NCBI GenBank assembly: GCA_001600635.1
Contig: BCKL01000003.1
Coordinates: 1,005,923-1,069,922 of the forward strand
Length of the DNA: 64,000 nucleotides
Origin: Leucosporidium creatinivorum
Lineage: Eukaryota; Basidiomycota; Microbotryomycetes; Leucosporidiales; Leucosporidiaceae
Reading direction: 5' to 3'
In this document: one piece after another, positions 22,544-34,700 of the stretch
How positions within the stretch are numbered: the first letter of the stretch is position 1
How the letters are laid out: each line of letters opens with the position of its first letter
Notes under the pieces: generated by a model
Database searches by the model: none
What the model was told of the DNA's origin: nothing
What the model saw: only the letters and a program-made list of their open reading frames with translations
Translations under genes and position numbers: made by a program

Positions 22544-24825
22544 ATGATGGTGAGCCGCTCGCTCCGCAGGCTGTTCTCTGCTACAACTTCGCACCTGCAG
22601 AGCGTGGACAACCTTGCACCAGCCAAGGCCTTTATCGAGTTCGTCAATGACTCGCCGACGCCGTTCCACGCCGTTCATCAGGCTGTTTCTCGTGAGTTCG
22701 CCGACACCACTGCTGTAGGGGCGCTCATACCGCTGTAAAGGCGCCCCCGTACACTTTCGCGTTTTCAAGAGTATTATGTCCTGCTTGAGGTGCTCTGCAG
22801 GTCACTAGACGTCGCTAACGAACCCGTCCCGCACAGGACTCGAGGCCGTCGGATTCAAACGATTGACTGAGCGCGACTCGTGGGCCGGCAAGCTCGTCGC
22901 TGGCGGCAAGTACTACATCACCAGGAATCAGAGCTCCATCATCGCCTTCACTGTGCCGCCCAAAGTCGAAAAGGAGGGTCTCGGTTTCAGCATTGTGGGG
23001 TGAGCTCGGCGCTCGAAGCATCCATGAAGCCTTCGAACGGCTGTTGACACTCCTTGACCCTACAGATGCCACACCGACTCGCCTCGATTCATCGTCAAGC
23101 CTGTATCCCGTCGTGAGAAGGGCGGCTTTGCCGAGGTGGGCGTTGAGACCTAGTTCGTCTGGAGCTCTGGCTGTACTCCTCTCCACTCGGTGGATGCTGA
23201 CCTCTCTCCACTACAGCGGCGGAGGTATCTGGGCTACCTGGCTCGACCGTGACCTCGGTATCGCCGGCCGAGTGACCCTCAGCGGTCTCAAATCTGCCTC
23301 GGGCTCGGAGTACTCCTCCCACCTCATGCTCCACCGTCAACCCATCCTCCGCATGCCCACCATCGCCATTCACCTCGACCGTACCCAAAACGAGAAGCTG
23401 GCGTACAACCCCGAGACGCAGCAGGTCCCCATCATCGCCCTCGCCAGCAAGGAGTTGAACAAGGCCTTTGCCGAGGAGAACAAGAGCAACGTCGAAGTCG
23501 ACTTTGCCGATCCTCTTTCCATCACCTCGCACCACCACCGTGAGTAGAGCTGTCTGCTCTTCGTCGCACTAGAGGAGAGGACGCAGCGGGATGGGCTCGG
23601 CGCATCGCTGGCTTGCGATCGCTGCTATGACCTCCGTGACTCGAGACCTCGAAGCTGAATCTCACTCTCTTCTTTCTCCTCCTCCTCAACAGCGATCCTC
23701 ATGCACACCATCTCGCAAGCCCTTACCGAATCCCTCGGCGAGACCATCTCCCCAACCCAAATCCACGACTTTGAGCTCTCCCTCTTCGACGTCCAACCCT
23801 CTACCATCGGCGGCGCTCTCAACGAGTTCATCTTCTCCCCCCGCCTCGACAACCTCTTTTCCTCCTACGCCGCCGTATCCGCTCTCGCCGCTTCGGTCGA
23901 GAAGGAGGATTGGGGGCACGATGGACGAGTCGCCATGATCGCGCTGTGGGATAATGAGGAGGTGGGAAGTGTTAGTGCGTATGGAGCGGAGAGCAACTTT
24001 ATCGAGAGTGTGCTGGAGCGGGTGGCGGTGGCGCTCAAGATGGAGGACGAATCGGCGACCGAGGCGTACCAGCGCACTCTGGCCAAGAGCTTCATGTTGA
24101 GGTGAGTTGTGACGTCCTCGATGATCTCGAGAGCTTTGCTAACCCTTTCCTACGCCTTGCACCTCTCCTTGCCGCGACTACGCCTCCGAACAGCACCGAC
24201 ATGGGCCACTCGATCCACCCCTCCTTCATGGAGAAACATGAAGAGATGCACCGTCCCATACTCAATAGCGGCCCCGCGATCAAGAGTCCGTGAAAGCCGC
24301 TACCTCTAGGTCTACCTCGAGGTCGACCACGAGGCTGACTCCGTACATTGTTTGCATTCGCAGCCAACGCCAAGCAGCGTTACGCCAGTACATCTCAGAC
24401 GACCTTTGCTCTGAGGAGGGTTGCTGCACTGGCTTCTGTACCTATGCAAGAGTACGAGGTCCGCAACGACATGGCCTGTGGCTCGACCAGTAAGGCGCTA
24501 CCGCCGCCGAACCCGAGCTCGGCGCGCTGACCTCTCCTTTTCTCAGTCGGTCCGCTCGTCTCTAAGATCGGCCTTCGCACAGTCGATATCGGCTGCCCTC
24601 AGCTTTCCATGCACAGGTGCGACTTTACTCTCCTTCCGCCCCCGCGGCAGATCGCTGATCTCGCTCCCTCTCTCGCTTCCCTTCATCTCCACCTCCTCGC
24701 GCCCTCCTCTTTACATCAACAGCATCCGCGAGACCGCCGGTACCAAGGACATGGCCTACCTTCAGCAGCTTTTTACCACTTACTTCGGCCGCTTCGGAGA
24801 GGTGGACGACCTGAACGTCGATTGA
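22544..24825 (+). CDS. Aspartyl aminopeptidase (M18, DNPEP/Ape4-like)
   Basis: This is a dinuclear-zinc exopeptidase that removes N-terminal Asp/Glu. Metal-binding and catalytic motifs are present in order: HTDSPRFIVKPVSR, an SGLKSASGSEYSSHL region, SITSHHH, LWDNEEVGSVSAYGAES, and DMGHSIHPSF. The C-terminus CPQLSMHSIRETAGTKD is the usual family ending. The N-terminus MMVSRSLRRLFSATTSHL is basic and hydroxylated like a mitochondrial presequence, although most fungal homologues are cytosolic or vacuolar; localisation is open. The first intron (22692-22836, 145 nt) is longer than those that follow. A start at the next codon (22547) is equally possible. All motifs fall on separate exons and keep one frame across the model. 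Confidence 0.92.
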
Positions 24826-25124
24826 GCTCGACGAGGGCGCTGAGAGCTGGGAGTGACGAGGATTATATGTTGTTGACGAATGGACCGAATTCAACCGCCC
24901 ACGAGGTAGAGCTTCTCAGCCTAGCTGGTTTGCCGAGAGAGACGGCCCGAAAGGCGTGAGATACGAGCGAATGGAGTAGGCCGAATCTCGCCTCGTCTTG
25001 GCTTCTCGAGGTCTCGCTCAACTTAGTCCGCGTCAGATAGGACATGGTATATCACTGCAAGGCACAGAATAGGTATAAAGAGAAAGCTCGAGCGACCCAG
25101 CGCCGAGAATCTAACGCCGCTCCT

Positions 25125-27438
25125 CTACCTCGACAGAACTCCAATCAACCGGAAGACGTTTCTACCCTTCGGCGGCCGAGCTGGTGTGGTGCAGACGAGC
25201 TGATGCTTGCCGGAAGGGAGTCCACTAGCGATGATGGCGGTTCTATGAGGCAAAAGGTCAGCTTAAGTTCGGCGAAGGCACAAGCTCGACTCACTGCGCG
25301 ACCGAGACGCTCCGCTCCCAATGTCCATCGATAGTCGTCTTCTGCGTACCGACTTGACACACCACGCGACCGAGGTCATAGCTCCTCGACCTTAGATACG
25401 AGATGGCGACGATCCCTTCTCCTCCCTTCCGAACCTCAATCTCGAACGTCACCTCCGACGAGGGCGCTTTCGTCTGCCAGTAGTACTTCTCGTCCTTCCA
25501 GTCCCATAGTCGCCAGCCTCGTGACGGTGTGGAAGGCTCGAGGTCTCGGCCGGCGAGGTGACAGATGGGCGGCGAGAAGGGGTAGGAGATGGGCGAGTCC
25601 CAGGGGTCGGTGATCTTGAGCTGTTGAGTCGATGGCGTGATGAGAGATGGGCGATGGGAGATGCAAGATCGGAGACAGCATAGGGGGAGATCGAGGTGAA
25701 CGGTGAAAGGTGGGATCGAGGCGAGCGAGATCGAGTGAGAAGGCAGTGGAGCGAAGTGGAAGAGGAAGGTCAGCAACGCGTTTCGGCGAAGTTCAAGATC
25801 AACAAAGCTCACCCTCGGTACCTTTCCCACCCAGTCCGCTGTCCTTGCCACCCACACGCTCGGTGTGGTCGAGTTTGAAGCGGGCGAGTCGGAGCTGGCG
25901 GAGTCGACGCTGTCTCCGAGTATGGAGGGGATGGCGCAGAGGGTATCCTGCAGGAAAGCGACCACCATATCGCCCAGGTAGCGATGTAAAGGTGCAGCGA
26001 TATGTCGGACATCGCCTGTGGAAGAGACCAGGTTTAGCGGCCTGCTCGGCGGAAGCTCGAAAACTCGAACACCCACCTTTGAAGTAAGGCTCGGCTAGTG
26101 ACTTGTTGCGAAGGAGGCTCGGGATGAGCGGTCCTCGTAGAGAGAGCTGGGGGACGTCGTAGAAGGCCGCGAGAGGCCCATGACCGTCGCCGCCGTTGAG
26201 CATGCCGTCTCGGCCGCTTTGGGTCCGTAAGGCAAAGGCATCGACGTAGACCACCTGTAGCAGTAGATTTAAGTCAGCTTTCGGGCGCTCTTTGCAGCCG
26301 GGAGCTGGAGCAGGCGTAGCTGTCTCCACCGAGATGGCGAGCGAGCACAGCTGTCTCGGCCGAGCGGCGAGCCGATACAGCTGCGCCTGCCGCCTCAAAA
26401 CTCACGGCAGGTTCTGTGGGTAGCTGAAGGATAGAGCGAAGCAGATCCTCGGCATCACTGAGGGACTCGGGCGAGAAGACGTCGTTGACCGCCGACTCGA
26501 GGAAGACGAGGTCGACATCGGTGCCGCTGTCGAGGGGCTGATCAGCGCGCAGCCTTCGGAGGGGGGCTATATTAACTCACATGTGCGCAGTGTAGCACCA
26601 GTAGAAGTAATTCGAGTCTACTGCAGGGCGAGCTCCATCCACGAACTCGACGTTCTGCCCGAGCTCTCCGCCGAGCGTCTCGTTGAGATACGATCGGACG
26701 AAGGTCCACCAGGGATTCGGTACGGCGCCGTACTGTGGTGTCAGTGTTAGTCAGCGTAGCTCTTCTGAACAACCGTCGGTCATCCAGCACCGCTCGGCGA
26801 AGCCGGACAAGGGAGAATGAGGGGGAGCGAGCAGAGTGACAAGCTGCAGACTCACCTGATAGTTCTTGCCATTAGCGTGGCCATGTCCCGTGCTCACAGA
26901 ACCTCCCAACACCGCCACCCTGACCTTCTCCCCTCGTTTCGCCTTGTCCATCACCTTAGCGAGCCTGTAGCGAGACCCTTCGTGCCGTCTAGACAGCCGC
27001 AGGTTCGTCTGACCATACTCTGCTGTTATCCGGTCGTCGATGCTACACTTGAGCGCTTCTGCAACGGACTCAGTGGTTAGTTCGGCGCGTCTTCTGGCGT
27101 AAATGAAGCTAAGGCGCACCTTCTTCAGCGAGGACGGATTGCACTGAACGAGCAAAGGGAGGCGTGAGAGAGCTCCAGCTTAGTGAGGATGAATCTGGGT
27201 CTGCTGAGGCGAAGGAGCTGTGCGAACTAGGCGAGGGGTCAGTGCTGTCCGCGACCCAGAGAAGCGGGAGGGAGGGGTGAGAGCAACCTACAGCAGAGTC
27301 AAAGTGACTGCTAGCAGCAGCAATGAGAGCCCTGCACACTTGACTGGTGCTGAGAGAACCATCGCAAGACGAGGTAGAGACGGGAGCGAAAGAAGGGAGT
27401 CGCGCTTTCGCCGACAAGAGGGTGCGAGAAGGCGCCAT
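25125..27438 (-). CDS. SGNH-hydrolase (GDSL-like) family protein
   Basis: This is an esterase- or acyltransferase-type protein. Block I is VRVAVLGGSVSTGHGHANG, with the catalytic Ser in GGSVS. DLVFLESAVNDVF is block III-like, and GDVRHIAAPLHRYLGD holds the Asp-x-x-His pair. Downstream is a beta-rich region with WDWKDEKYYWQTKAPSSEV, ending FRLIGVLSR* at 25125-25127. The start at 27438 (MAPSRTLLSAKARL) joins over a 148-nt intron (27144-27291) to CNPSSLKK. An alternative reading with a middle exon breaks the frame. A last intron (donor at the codon for Gln near 25293, branch gctgacc) must be removed to reach the conserved end; otherwise the protein would be about 34 residues shorter. Substrate unknown; relatives are common in basidiomycetes. 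Confidence 0.78.
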
Positions 27439-27651
27439 TGTGCTCAGACATGGACACTCCGAAGCAGTGCATGTGTTTCACAGGAGCACTACAAGAGTTG
27501 TGCTTTCATCGAGATATCTCTCTGGGCGAATTGCAGTCGAACTCCATTCGCCGAGCTTTCCCATCTTCGCCGGGCGCCCGACTTCCTAGTTGACGACAAG
27601 GAGGGTATCTTTGCAAAGTGTCCTACATCCCTAAGTACCAGACACCACTTC

Positions 27652-29002
27652 CTAACGAATAAACAAGATGCGAGTAGGCACGTTTTTGCGGTACTCGATG
27701 TAATCGTCGCCAAAGAACTTGACGAGCAGCTTCTCCTCGACTGTGGATGATTGGGAGGAAGGCAGAAGGTCAGCAAGGTACTCTGTAGCTTCGTGTTATA
27801 TTCTCGGAGGCGCTCAGGGGAGCCAACTCACCTCGGATGCGGTTGGAGAAGAAGTAGTAAAGCACCGCCGAGAAGGCGATCGTGCCGACAGGGTTGACGA
27901 GCATGATCTGCGGGTCGAAGAGGGTCAGCGAGGTTCTTATATACGATATGTGACGAAGCTCACCTGAGTTCCGAGGGCCCACCACACGAATCCAGCGTAC
28001 GAAGGGTGCCGAGACCAGGCGTAGATGCCCGTCTTGACGAGCTGGTGACTGGGGAGCTTGCTGAAGGCGACACTGAGGGTGGTGGCGGATCAGCACGAGT
28101 CTCTCAGATAGCCAGGACATCAAGACCGAGCTTACATGTGCGAGAAGTTGCTGCTAGCGGTGATCATGGCGAAGGAGCGGAGGATCTGACCGCCGATGAG
28201 GAGGCCCCAGCCTATTGGAGCGTGCGAGGGTCAGCTGCAGGGGTAGATAACGGTCGCGAGAAAACATACCGAGCATGATGAGTCCACCCATGTGCTTGTA
28301 CTTGCGCCAGTGAGCCGGGAGGTATGCGTCCTCGAGGACGTGCTCCAGGATGCCGACGAGGTGAGCAACGTGGTAGGCGTTGCCGTTGTCGAGGAGGAAG
28401 GCTATCAAAGTACAGCATCAGCCCTCTATTTGCCAGCAAGACGAGCTCGAGAAACTTACAGGAAACGGAGAGCTTGCCCGGATTCCACATGCTCGTAACC
28501 ACAAACTCGAGCAAGTGGAACATGGCCCAGCTAGCGAGGTACACACCCAGTACCGGGCTCTTGAGCGCCTCCCTCAGTCCTTGCGGACCGAGCTCCAATC
28601 CCGTGGCATTTGGGCTCCAGAGCAACCACTTCTCGGAGCGGAAGATGAGGTTCAAGAAGAGCGAGATGCCGAGGAACCACAGTGCGCCGAGGAGGAATGA
28701 GATACAGGCGACGTTGTGGGGCGTTGACTCGAAGGAGCCGAGAGGGTATGAGATGTAGGGGCGCGACGAGGTGGGCTGGGAGACGCTGGGGCTGTAGTGA
28801 AGGTGCGGGAGAGTGTGAGCGAGCAGTGGTAGGTTATTAGAGGCACGAGAAGAGCTCACGTGCTAGTCTTGTCGCCTTCCGCCGGCTTATCGTCGCTCGA
28901 TGAGCTCCTCGAAGCGGAGCCGCTGGCCTCGCTGACGGTGGGAGCTGGTCGGGCCTCAAAAGGGGAAGCAGGCTCTGGTCGTGTGAAGATGTCGATTCCC
29001 AT
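27652..29002 (-). CDS. STE14: Isoprenylcysteine carboxyl methyltransferase (Ste14/ICMT)
   Basis: This ER-membrane enzyme methylates the C-terminal prenyl-cysteine of a-factor-type pheromones, Ras and Rho proteins. The catalytic C-terminal half is unmistakable: YAWSRHPSYAGFVWWALGTQ, MLVNPVGTIAFS, then RIRVEEKLLVKFFGDDYIEY and the end RILFIR*. Upstream are several membrane segments (CISFLLGALWFLGISLFLNL and others). The N-terminal 48 residues, MGIDIFTRPEPASPFEARP onward, are a Ser-rich cytosolic tail. Start at 29002 is the first ATG of the frame. At least six introns are needed. In basidiomycetes this enzyme is central to pheromone maturation, but no pheromone gene is visible here. Confidence 0.93.
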
Positions 29003-29304
29003 AGTGTAGCGAGTTGATGCGCGGCGAAGATGAGGAAGAAGCGAGAGCCAGCCTTCGAAAGTCGTCGGCTCCCTCCTTCGCCGCGAACAAAAGACAAAGG
29101 GAGACGGCGGCGCTCCCTCCCTTTCAGAGCCTCAATCGCTTCCACCTTCGCGCTTCACTGTCAGGAGAAACCAGCACAGACTAATACAGATGCAACAGGG
29201 CCCGGTGAAACGCTGGATTCTCCTCGTTCGCTCTCGGCTCGGCGTTCGCAGGCAGACAAGAGCTCGGCGAAGTTCTCTGTATGACAGCGACCCATCGCTC
29301 CCTT

Positions 29305-31497
29305 CTAAGCCTTCATAGCCGCCTTGAGGGTCTGTAGGTCGATCAAGAGTCAGCGAATCGTCCTCTATCCCAACAGACAGCCGACTCACCGCCTCCATCT
29401 GCTCGAAATCCTCGGTGTCGACCCGGACGATGGGCTTGCCCAGTGCCTTGCGAATCGCCTCCATATCCTGGAACGAAGACCGGTCGTGTACAAAGTTGAT
29501 CGACACTCCCTGGCGACCGAACCGTCCCGTCCGGCCTGCAAGAAGTCGCAAGGTTAGCTCCCGCTTCTCCTTCTCGGCGCCGACCAGAAGTCACTCACCG
29601 ATACGATGCAGATAAGTCTCAGGATCCGGCTTGTTGTTGGCGTCGAGTGGCAGGTCATAGTTGACGACCATGTTGACCTGCATGACGTCGATTCCTCGGG
29701 CGATGACATTGGTGGTAATGAGGACCTTGGTCTTGCCGTCGCGGAAGGACTCCATCACGGCGTCGCGCTCCGAGGTTTCGAGCTTGCCGTGCAGAGCTAC
29801 GACCTTATGGCCCTCGGCTGTCATGCGGCGGGCGATCTCGTCGGAGGTATCGCGGCGCTGTGGAAGCAACAAGGGTCAGTGAGAGAAGCGAGGGGAGGAA
29901 GAAAGGAGATGGACCTTGACGAAGATAATACTCTGACCGATGGTAAGGAGGTTGTACAGCTCCACCAGAACTTCGTACTTGTGCGCCTCGTCTCGGCAGT
30001 CTGCGAATGTAGCGTCAGCCTCAGAAAGCTCGGCGCTCGTCCTCCCCACTCACCCATGAAGAACTGCTTGATAGCATCCAGACTCAGCTCCTCCTGCTTC
30101 AACCTAATTTCGTTGGCTTGTGGTGCGAAGCGAGTAGCAAAGTTGCGAACAGAGTCGGCGAAAGTGGCGGAGAAGAGGACGATCTGGGGGTTCTTGGCGA
30201 TCTTCATGATGAGGCTGCAGGTCGTCCCAGGTCAGCTCGGTACTTGTACGGAGCAGAGACAGAGCTCACTTCTTGACCTGAATCGACTGCTCTCCCATCG
30301 TTCCCGAGTCGAGCATGTTGTCGGCCTCGTCCAGCACGAAGACCTTCACTGCCGTGAGGTCGAGCACGCGCGACTTGACGACCATCTGTAGGGGCTCAGA
30401 TTTAGATATATATATTCACTGTGTCCAATCACCTCAGACTCACGTCAATGATGGTTCCAGGCGTTCCAATCACGATCTGCTGGTGGAGCTTGGGCATTCC
30501 CCTCTTGACCGAATCCCTTCCGGCGTGGAAGCACTCGACAGGGGTGTACTCTCCCATCCGCTGGACGACCGAGATGATTTGAAGGGCGAGCTCGCGAGAG
30601 GGAGCGATGCAGACAGCCTGTAGCAGCGTAGAGGGGTCAGCGAGAGCTTCGGCGCAGAGGCGGAGGGGCGCACCTGGGGCTGCTTGAGGTCCATGTCGAC
30701 GCGCGAGAGCATGGTAAGAGCGAAGGCGGCGGTCTTTCCAGTTCCAGACTGCGACTGTCCGATCATATTCCGTGGGCTGAGAGGAGAGCGAAGGGAGAGG
30801 TGAGCTGGGAGCGCCGACGGCCAGAGGGAGCTGGACGAACGGGTTCTGGAGAAGGAGGGGGAGGGCGCGCTCTTGGATCTTGGAAGGCTTCTGAAATCCC
30901 ATCTTGTACACTCCTTTCAGGAGATTAGGGTGACTGCAGGAGACCAGACGAAGTCAGCTCTCAAGCGGAGGTCTGACAGAGCGAGGAAAGTCTACAGGTT
31001 GAGGTCATCGAAAGACTTGGCAGAGAAAAGCGGCGAGTTAGGATCCTGCTGCTGGTCGGCGAGGGTGACCTGTAACGTAGCAGCGCGAGCATCAGCTACC
31101 TTAGCGCTTCCTGACGCACGCGCCCGTCAAAACTCACCTGTACTTCATGCGACAAGCTCTCCAGCAGAGCAGAAGCTGTACCGAGTCAATGCACGTCCCA
31201 ATTAGCTTCCTGTAGAGCTTTCAGCGGCCTTCACGAGCTCCTTGCGCACCTTTTGGGAAACCAGCAGGGGCTTCGTCCACCTCTCCCACAGCGGCGATGA
31301 CGGGTGTAGGAGTCTCAGTGGGAGCAGGAGCAGCTGCTTCTGTTGGAGTAGCAGCTGCTGGAGCAGAGTCGACGGGGTTGAGCTCCGACAAGCGAGAGCT
31401 GAGCGAAGCGACGGCGTCTGCCGCTTGTTGAGGGAGGCGAAGGATGTAGGTGAGCAGGCTGTAGATAGCAGGATCTGCTCGACTACATACCAGACAT
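29305..31497 (-). CDS. DBP5: DEAD-box RNA helicase Dbp5 (mRNA export)
   Basis: This ATP-dependent RNA helicase remodels mRNPs at the cytoplasmic face of nuclear pores. Motifs in order are Q-motif [14 protein letters not shown], Walker [39 protein letters not shown] (LFSATFAD), then the C-terminal domain with [35 protein letters not shown] and [12 protein letters not shown]. The FVHD stretch and the preceding [14 protein letters not shown] fit Dbp5 rather than other DEAD proteins. The first coding exon is only 7 nt (31491-31497, ATGTCTG). It is followed by a 73-nt intron (31418-31490). The N-terminal 70 residues are Ala/Pro/Thr-rich. The end (LKAAMKA*) lies in a short last exon. It is head-to-head with the Bre4-like gene, 219 bp apart. 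Confidence 0.94.
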
Positions 31498-31716
31498 GTT
31501 GTAAAATCGAAACGCCGAAAGAGTCGAGATCTGGCAGAGGCCAAAAGCGGCAGACGACTTCGGGGGGGAAGGAGAGCGCCGAAGGACCGACCGACCGAGC
31601 TGCCTTTCCCTCCTGCTTTTCTCGTTCGTTTCAACTCGACAATTACTACAGAGCTGGGTTCAACACCTCGGCAGCCTCGGCGCTCTCTCTTCGGCCCTCG
31701 CCTGTTGCCAGGGAGG
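31498..31716. promoter_or_regulatory. Divergent promoter region, DBP5 and Bre4-like gene
   Basis: These 219 bp separate two opposing start codons. No specific element is recognised. Confidence 0.4.
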
Positions 31717-34700
31717 ATGCAGCGCATCTCGAGCCTGTGGCTGGGCACGCTCAAGGCGACCATCGCACTCACGCTCACGCTGAGCTTGATCTTCATCAAA
31801 CCTTGGACGGCGCTCTGTAGCCATCCTACAGCACTCAATGGCGTGAGCTCTCTTTGCTTTAGAACAGCTCGAAAGCGCGGCTAACTCTCTCCCATCGCCA
31901 GACCTTACTCGTCGTCGTTGGGGCTCGTGCAGGCCGTACTGTGGGAGGATGTACCCAAGATGTTCTCCTCGGTGGTGCTGGCTTAGCTTCGGGCGTGGTC
32001 TGCTTCGTGATTCTCGCCGAACTTCGTAAGTCTCGCCCGCGAGATCTCCAGCTCCTTCGCAGCTGACGTCTCTTCGCCAATCTTGCAGGGGATGCGCCGG
32101 TGGCCCAGGGTTTCGTGTTTGCTTTCTACGTCTATCTGGCTGCTCTCGTGCGGGCCGGGGGAGCCAAGTACATCTCCTTCTATCTCGTGAGCCTCCCTTT
32201 CGCGATCCCCGAGCCTCTACACCGACGCTATAATAAGCCGTAGCATTCTGCTGACGTCCTTCGCATCTACAGTACGGTGTCCTCTTCGCCTTCAACGGCA
32301 TCTACATGCCCATCGAGGCGCCCAATGGCTGGGACTACTCATGGCTGCTCGCCTGCTTCCAAGCTTATGCTTGGGGTATGGCAATCGGATGGGGAGTCAA
32401 CATTCTGGTGTACCCTGTCAGCGCGGAGGAGGAGCTCAAGAGGCTGTTGGTCGGATCGCTACACGTGAGTCTCACAGCCTCCCTTCGCGATCGCCGAGCT
32501 GACCTTTTCTCGCCCTCAATCCAGCACGTTTCGACGCTCGCTCACCTCACCTGCAAGACTTACGCGAAGGAGATCGACGAGGATGAAGAGGCAGGTTTAG
32601 TCACTGGTCGCTGCTCTTCCGCTAAGCTAACTCGTCTCCGCCGAATTCGCAGGAGGTTCGCCAGCTGCTCGTCCGAACGATTCGCAGCGACTACCTCTCG
32701 CTCACAGCTCGACTGGACGAAATGAGCTTCGAGATCATGCGGAGTCGCTTCACCTTCGCCGACTGGCATAGCATGATCGCTCGCGTGCAAGGACTGCAAC
32801 AGGTGAGTGCAGCTCGGCGCTTTTGCACGCTCTCGAAACCGGAACTGACTCCTCACCCCTCACAGGCCCTTATCACCTCCTCCTCCGCCCTCGAGCTCAT
32901 CGACACCCTCGACCCCGAAGGCGTCAACGTCAAGCGCCACCTCCTCGCCCGCGCCGAAGCGGCACGCACCTTCGGCTCCTTCCGTCGAGGCATCGACCTC
33001 GTCATCGGCGACATCGTGAACGAGATCCTTGGCGACGCCGTCCTGCACCGAGAAGCCGACCACAGCTCTCCGACTACCCTTCCGCCCAACCCCGAGCAGC
33101 TGGGAGGCAAGACTCAGAAGATGAGGAGTCGGGAGACGTTTCACAAGATTGATGATATTGGGAAGAGGCTGCAGAGGGAGGTGCAGAGATCGGAGGTGCG
33201 CCAGGCCAATAGTCGGAGAGGCAGCTTGACGGACTTGAGGAGGGGGAGCAGTCGGACGGGGGGGCCGAGTGGGGATGCGTTTGGAGCGGAGGCGAGTGCG
33301 CCGGTGGATGAAGATACCCTGGAGAGGGATCTGGAGATGAGGGGGAAGAGTCAGGACGAGATGGATGCGGCGGAGAAGGGCGAGGAGAGGAAGAACGAGC
33401 AGAAGCGGCCGACCTCGGCGAAGGACGATCCCGTCGAAAAGTTTCGCGAGTCATGGACGGCATTCGCCAAGGCGCAGTCGGATGCTCTCATTCGTCTGAT
33501 TCGAGATGGATCGCTGCAGGTGGAGGATACGCTGAGGATCGAGTCGGGTATGCCGAGTTTGCAAGCGATGTGAGTTCTCGCTTCGTCGCTTCTCGCTTTG
33601 TTCGAGCTGACCCATTTGGCTCACAGGTACGCCGAGCGACTACCGAAAGCCTGGACCTCCTCCCTCATCGCCACCACCTCTCTCAACCATCGACCATCTC
33701 CGCCTCGCGCCAATACCTCGGAGAGCCGCCGAACCGCTGTAAACGACGAAAATATGTCCTGCTCCGAGGCGCTCACCAAGTCCTACAGTCTCCTCTTCGG
33801 CTTCGGGTGCGCTCTCTCCACTGTCTTCAATCCCCTTTGCCCCCCTTCCCCAAGCTGAGTCTCCTCTTCCTCGCAGCCAACTCACCGACGAGCTCTGCGG
33901 CCTTCACTCCATCGTCAAGCACCACCGAGCAAAGCGGATACGACCTTACATCATACAAACGGCGCGGAACGTCCTCCGCTCGTGGCGATGGTGGGCGCCG
34001 AAGGACGGTATGCACCTCCAGGAGGCTCTCGCGCTTCTTCGCGGAGAGCAATACTGCCCGCCGAAGATCAGCCTCTTCCATCGGATCTTTCGGCTGGAGA
34101 AGTGGATAAGGAGTGATAGGTCGATGTGTACGTGCTAGTCTGACCTCGCTGGGAGCGCATGCTGACACTCTGGTCCTTTTCGCAGATGCTCTAAAAGTCG
34201 CCCTCGGCGCCACGGTCTACACCGTCTTCCTCCTCACGCCCACCCTTCAGGACACCCTCTTCATCAAGTACGGCATGACCAGCTCGCTGATCACCGTCAT
34301 CGTGGCCATCGCACCGACTATGTATGTCAATCTCGGTTCACTCTGCTCGCGGCCTACGCCGACCTAACCCACTTCCCGATCGCAGGGGAGCTACCTTCTC
34401 GACCTGGGTGCTGCAGCTGACGGGAACGGGACTAGGCGCTACCTATGGCCTCATAGTGCTCGAGATCTTCAAGGGCGTCGGCGGCTACTCGTTCAACCCG
34501 TTCGTTCCTTTCTCGCTTTCTCGGCTCGGCGTCTCAACGACTGACTCCGACTGGCCGCTCCATAGGTACGGATGCGTCGTCTTCTTCTTTCTCTGGTGCG
34601 CCTTCGCTTCGTACTTCTTCTATAAGTACCCCAAGGTGAGCCCTCGTCCTCATCTCCCCTCTCGGCGACGGGGCTAACCCGCTTCTTCCTCGCAGTACTA

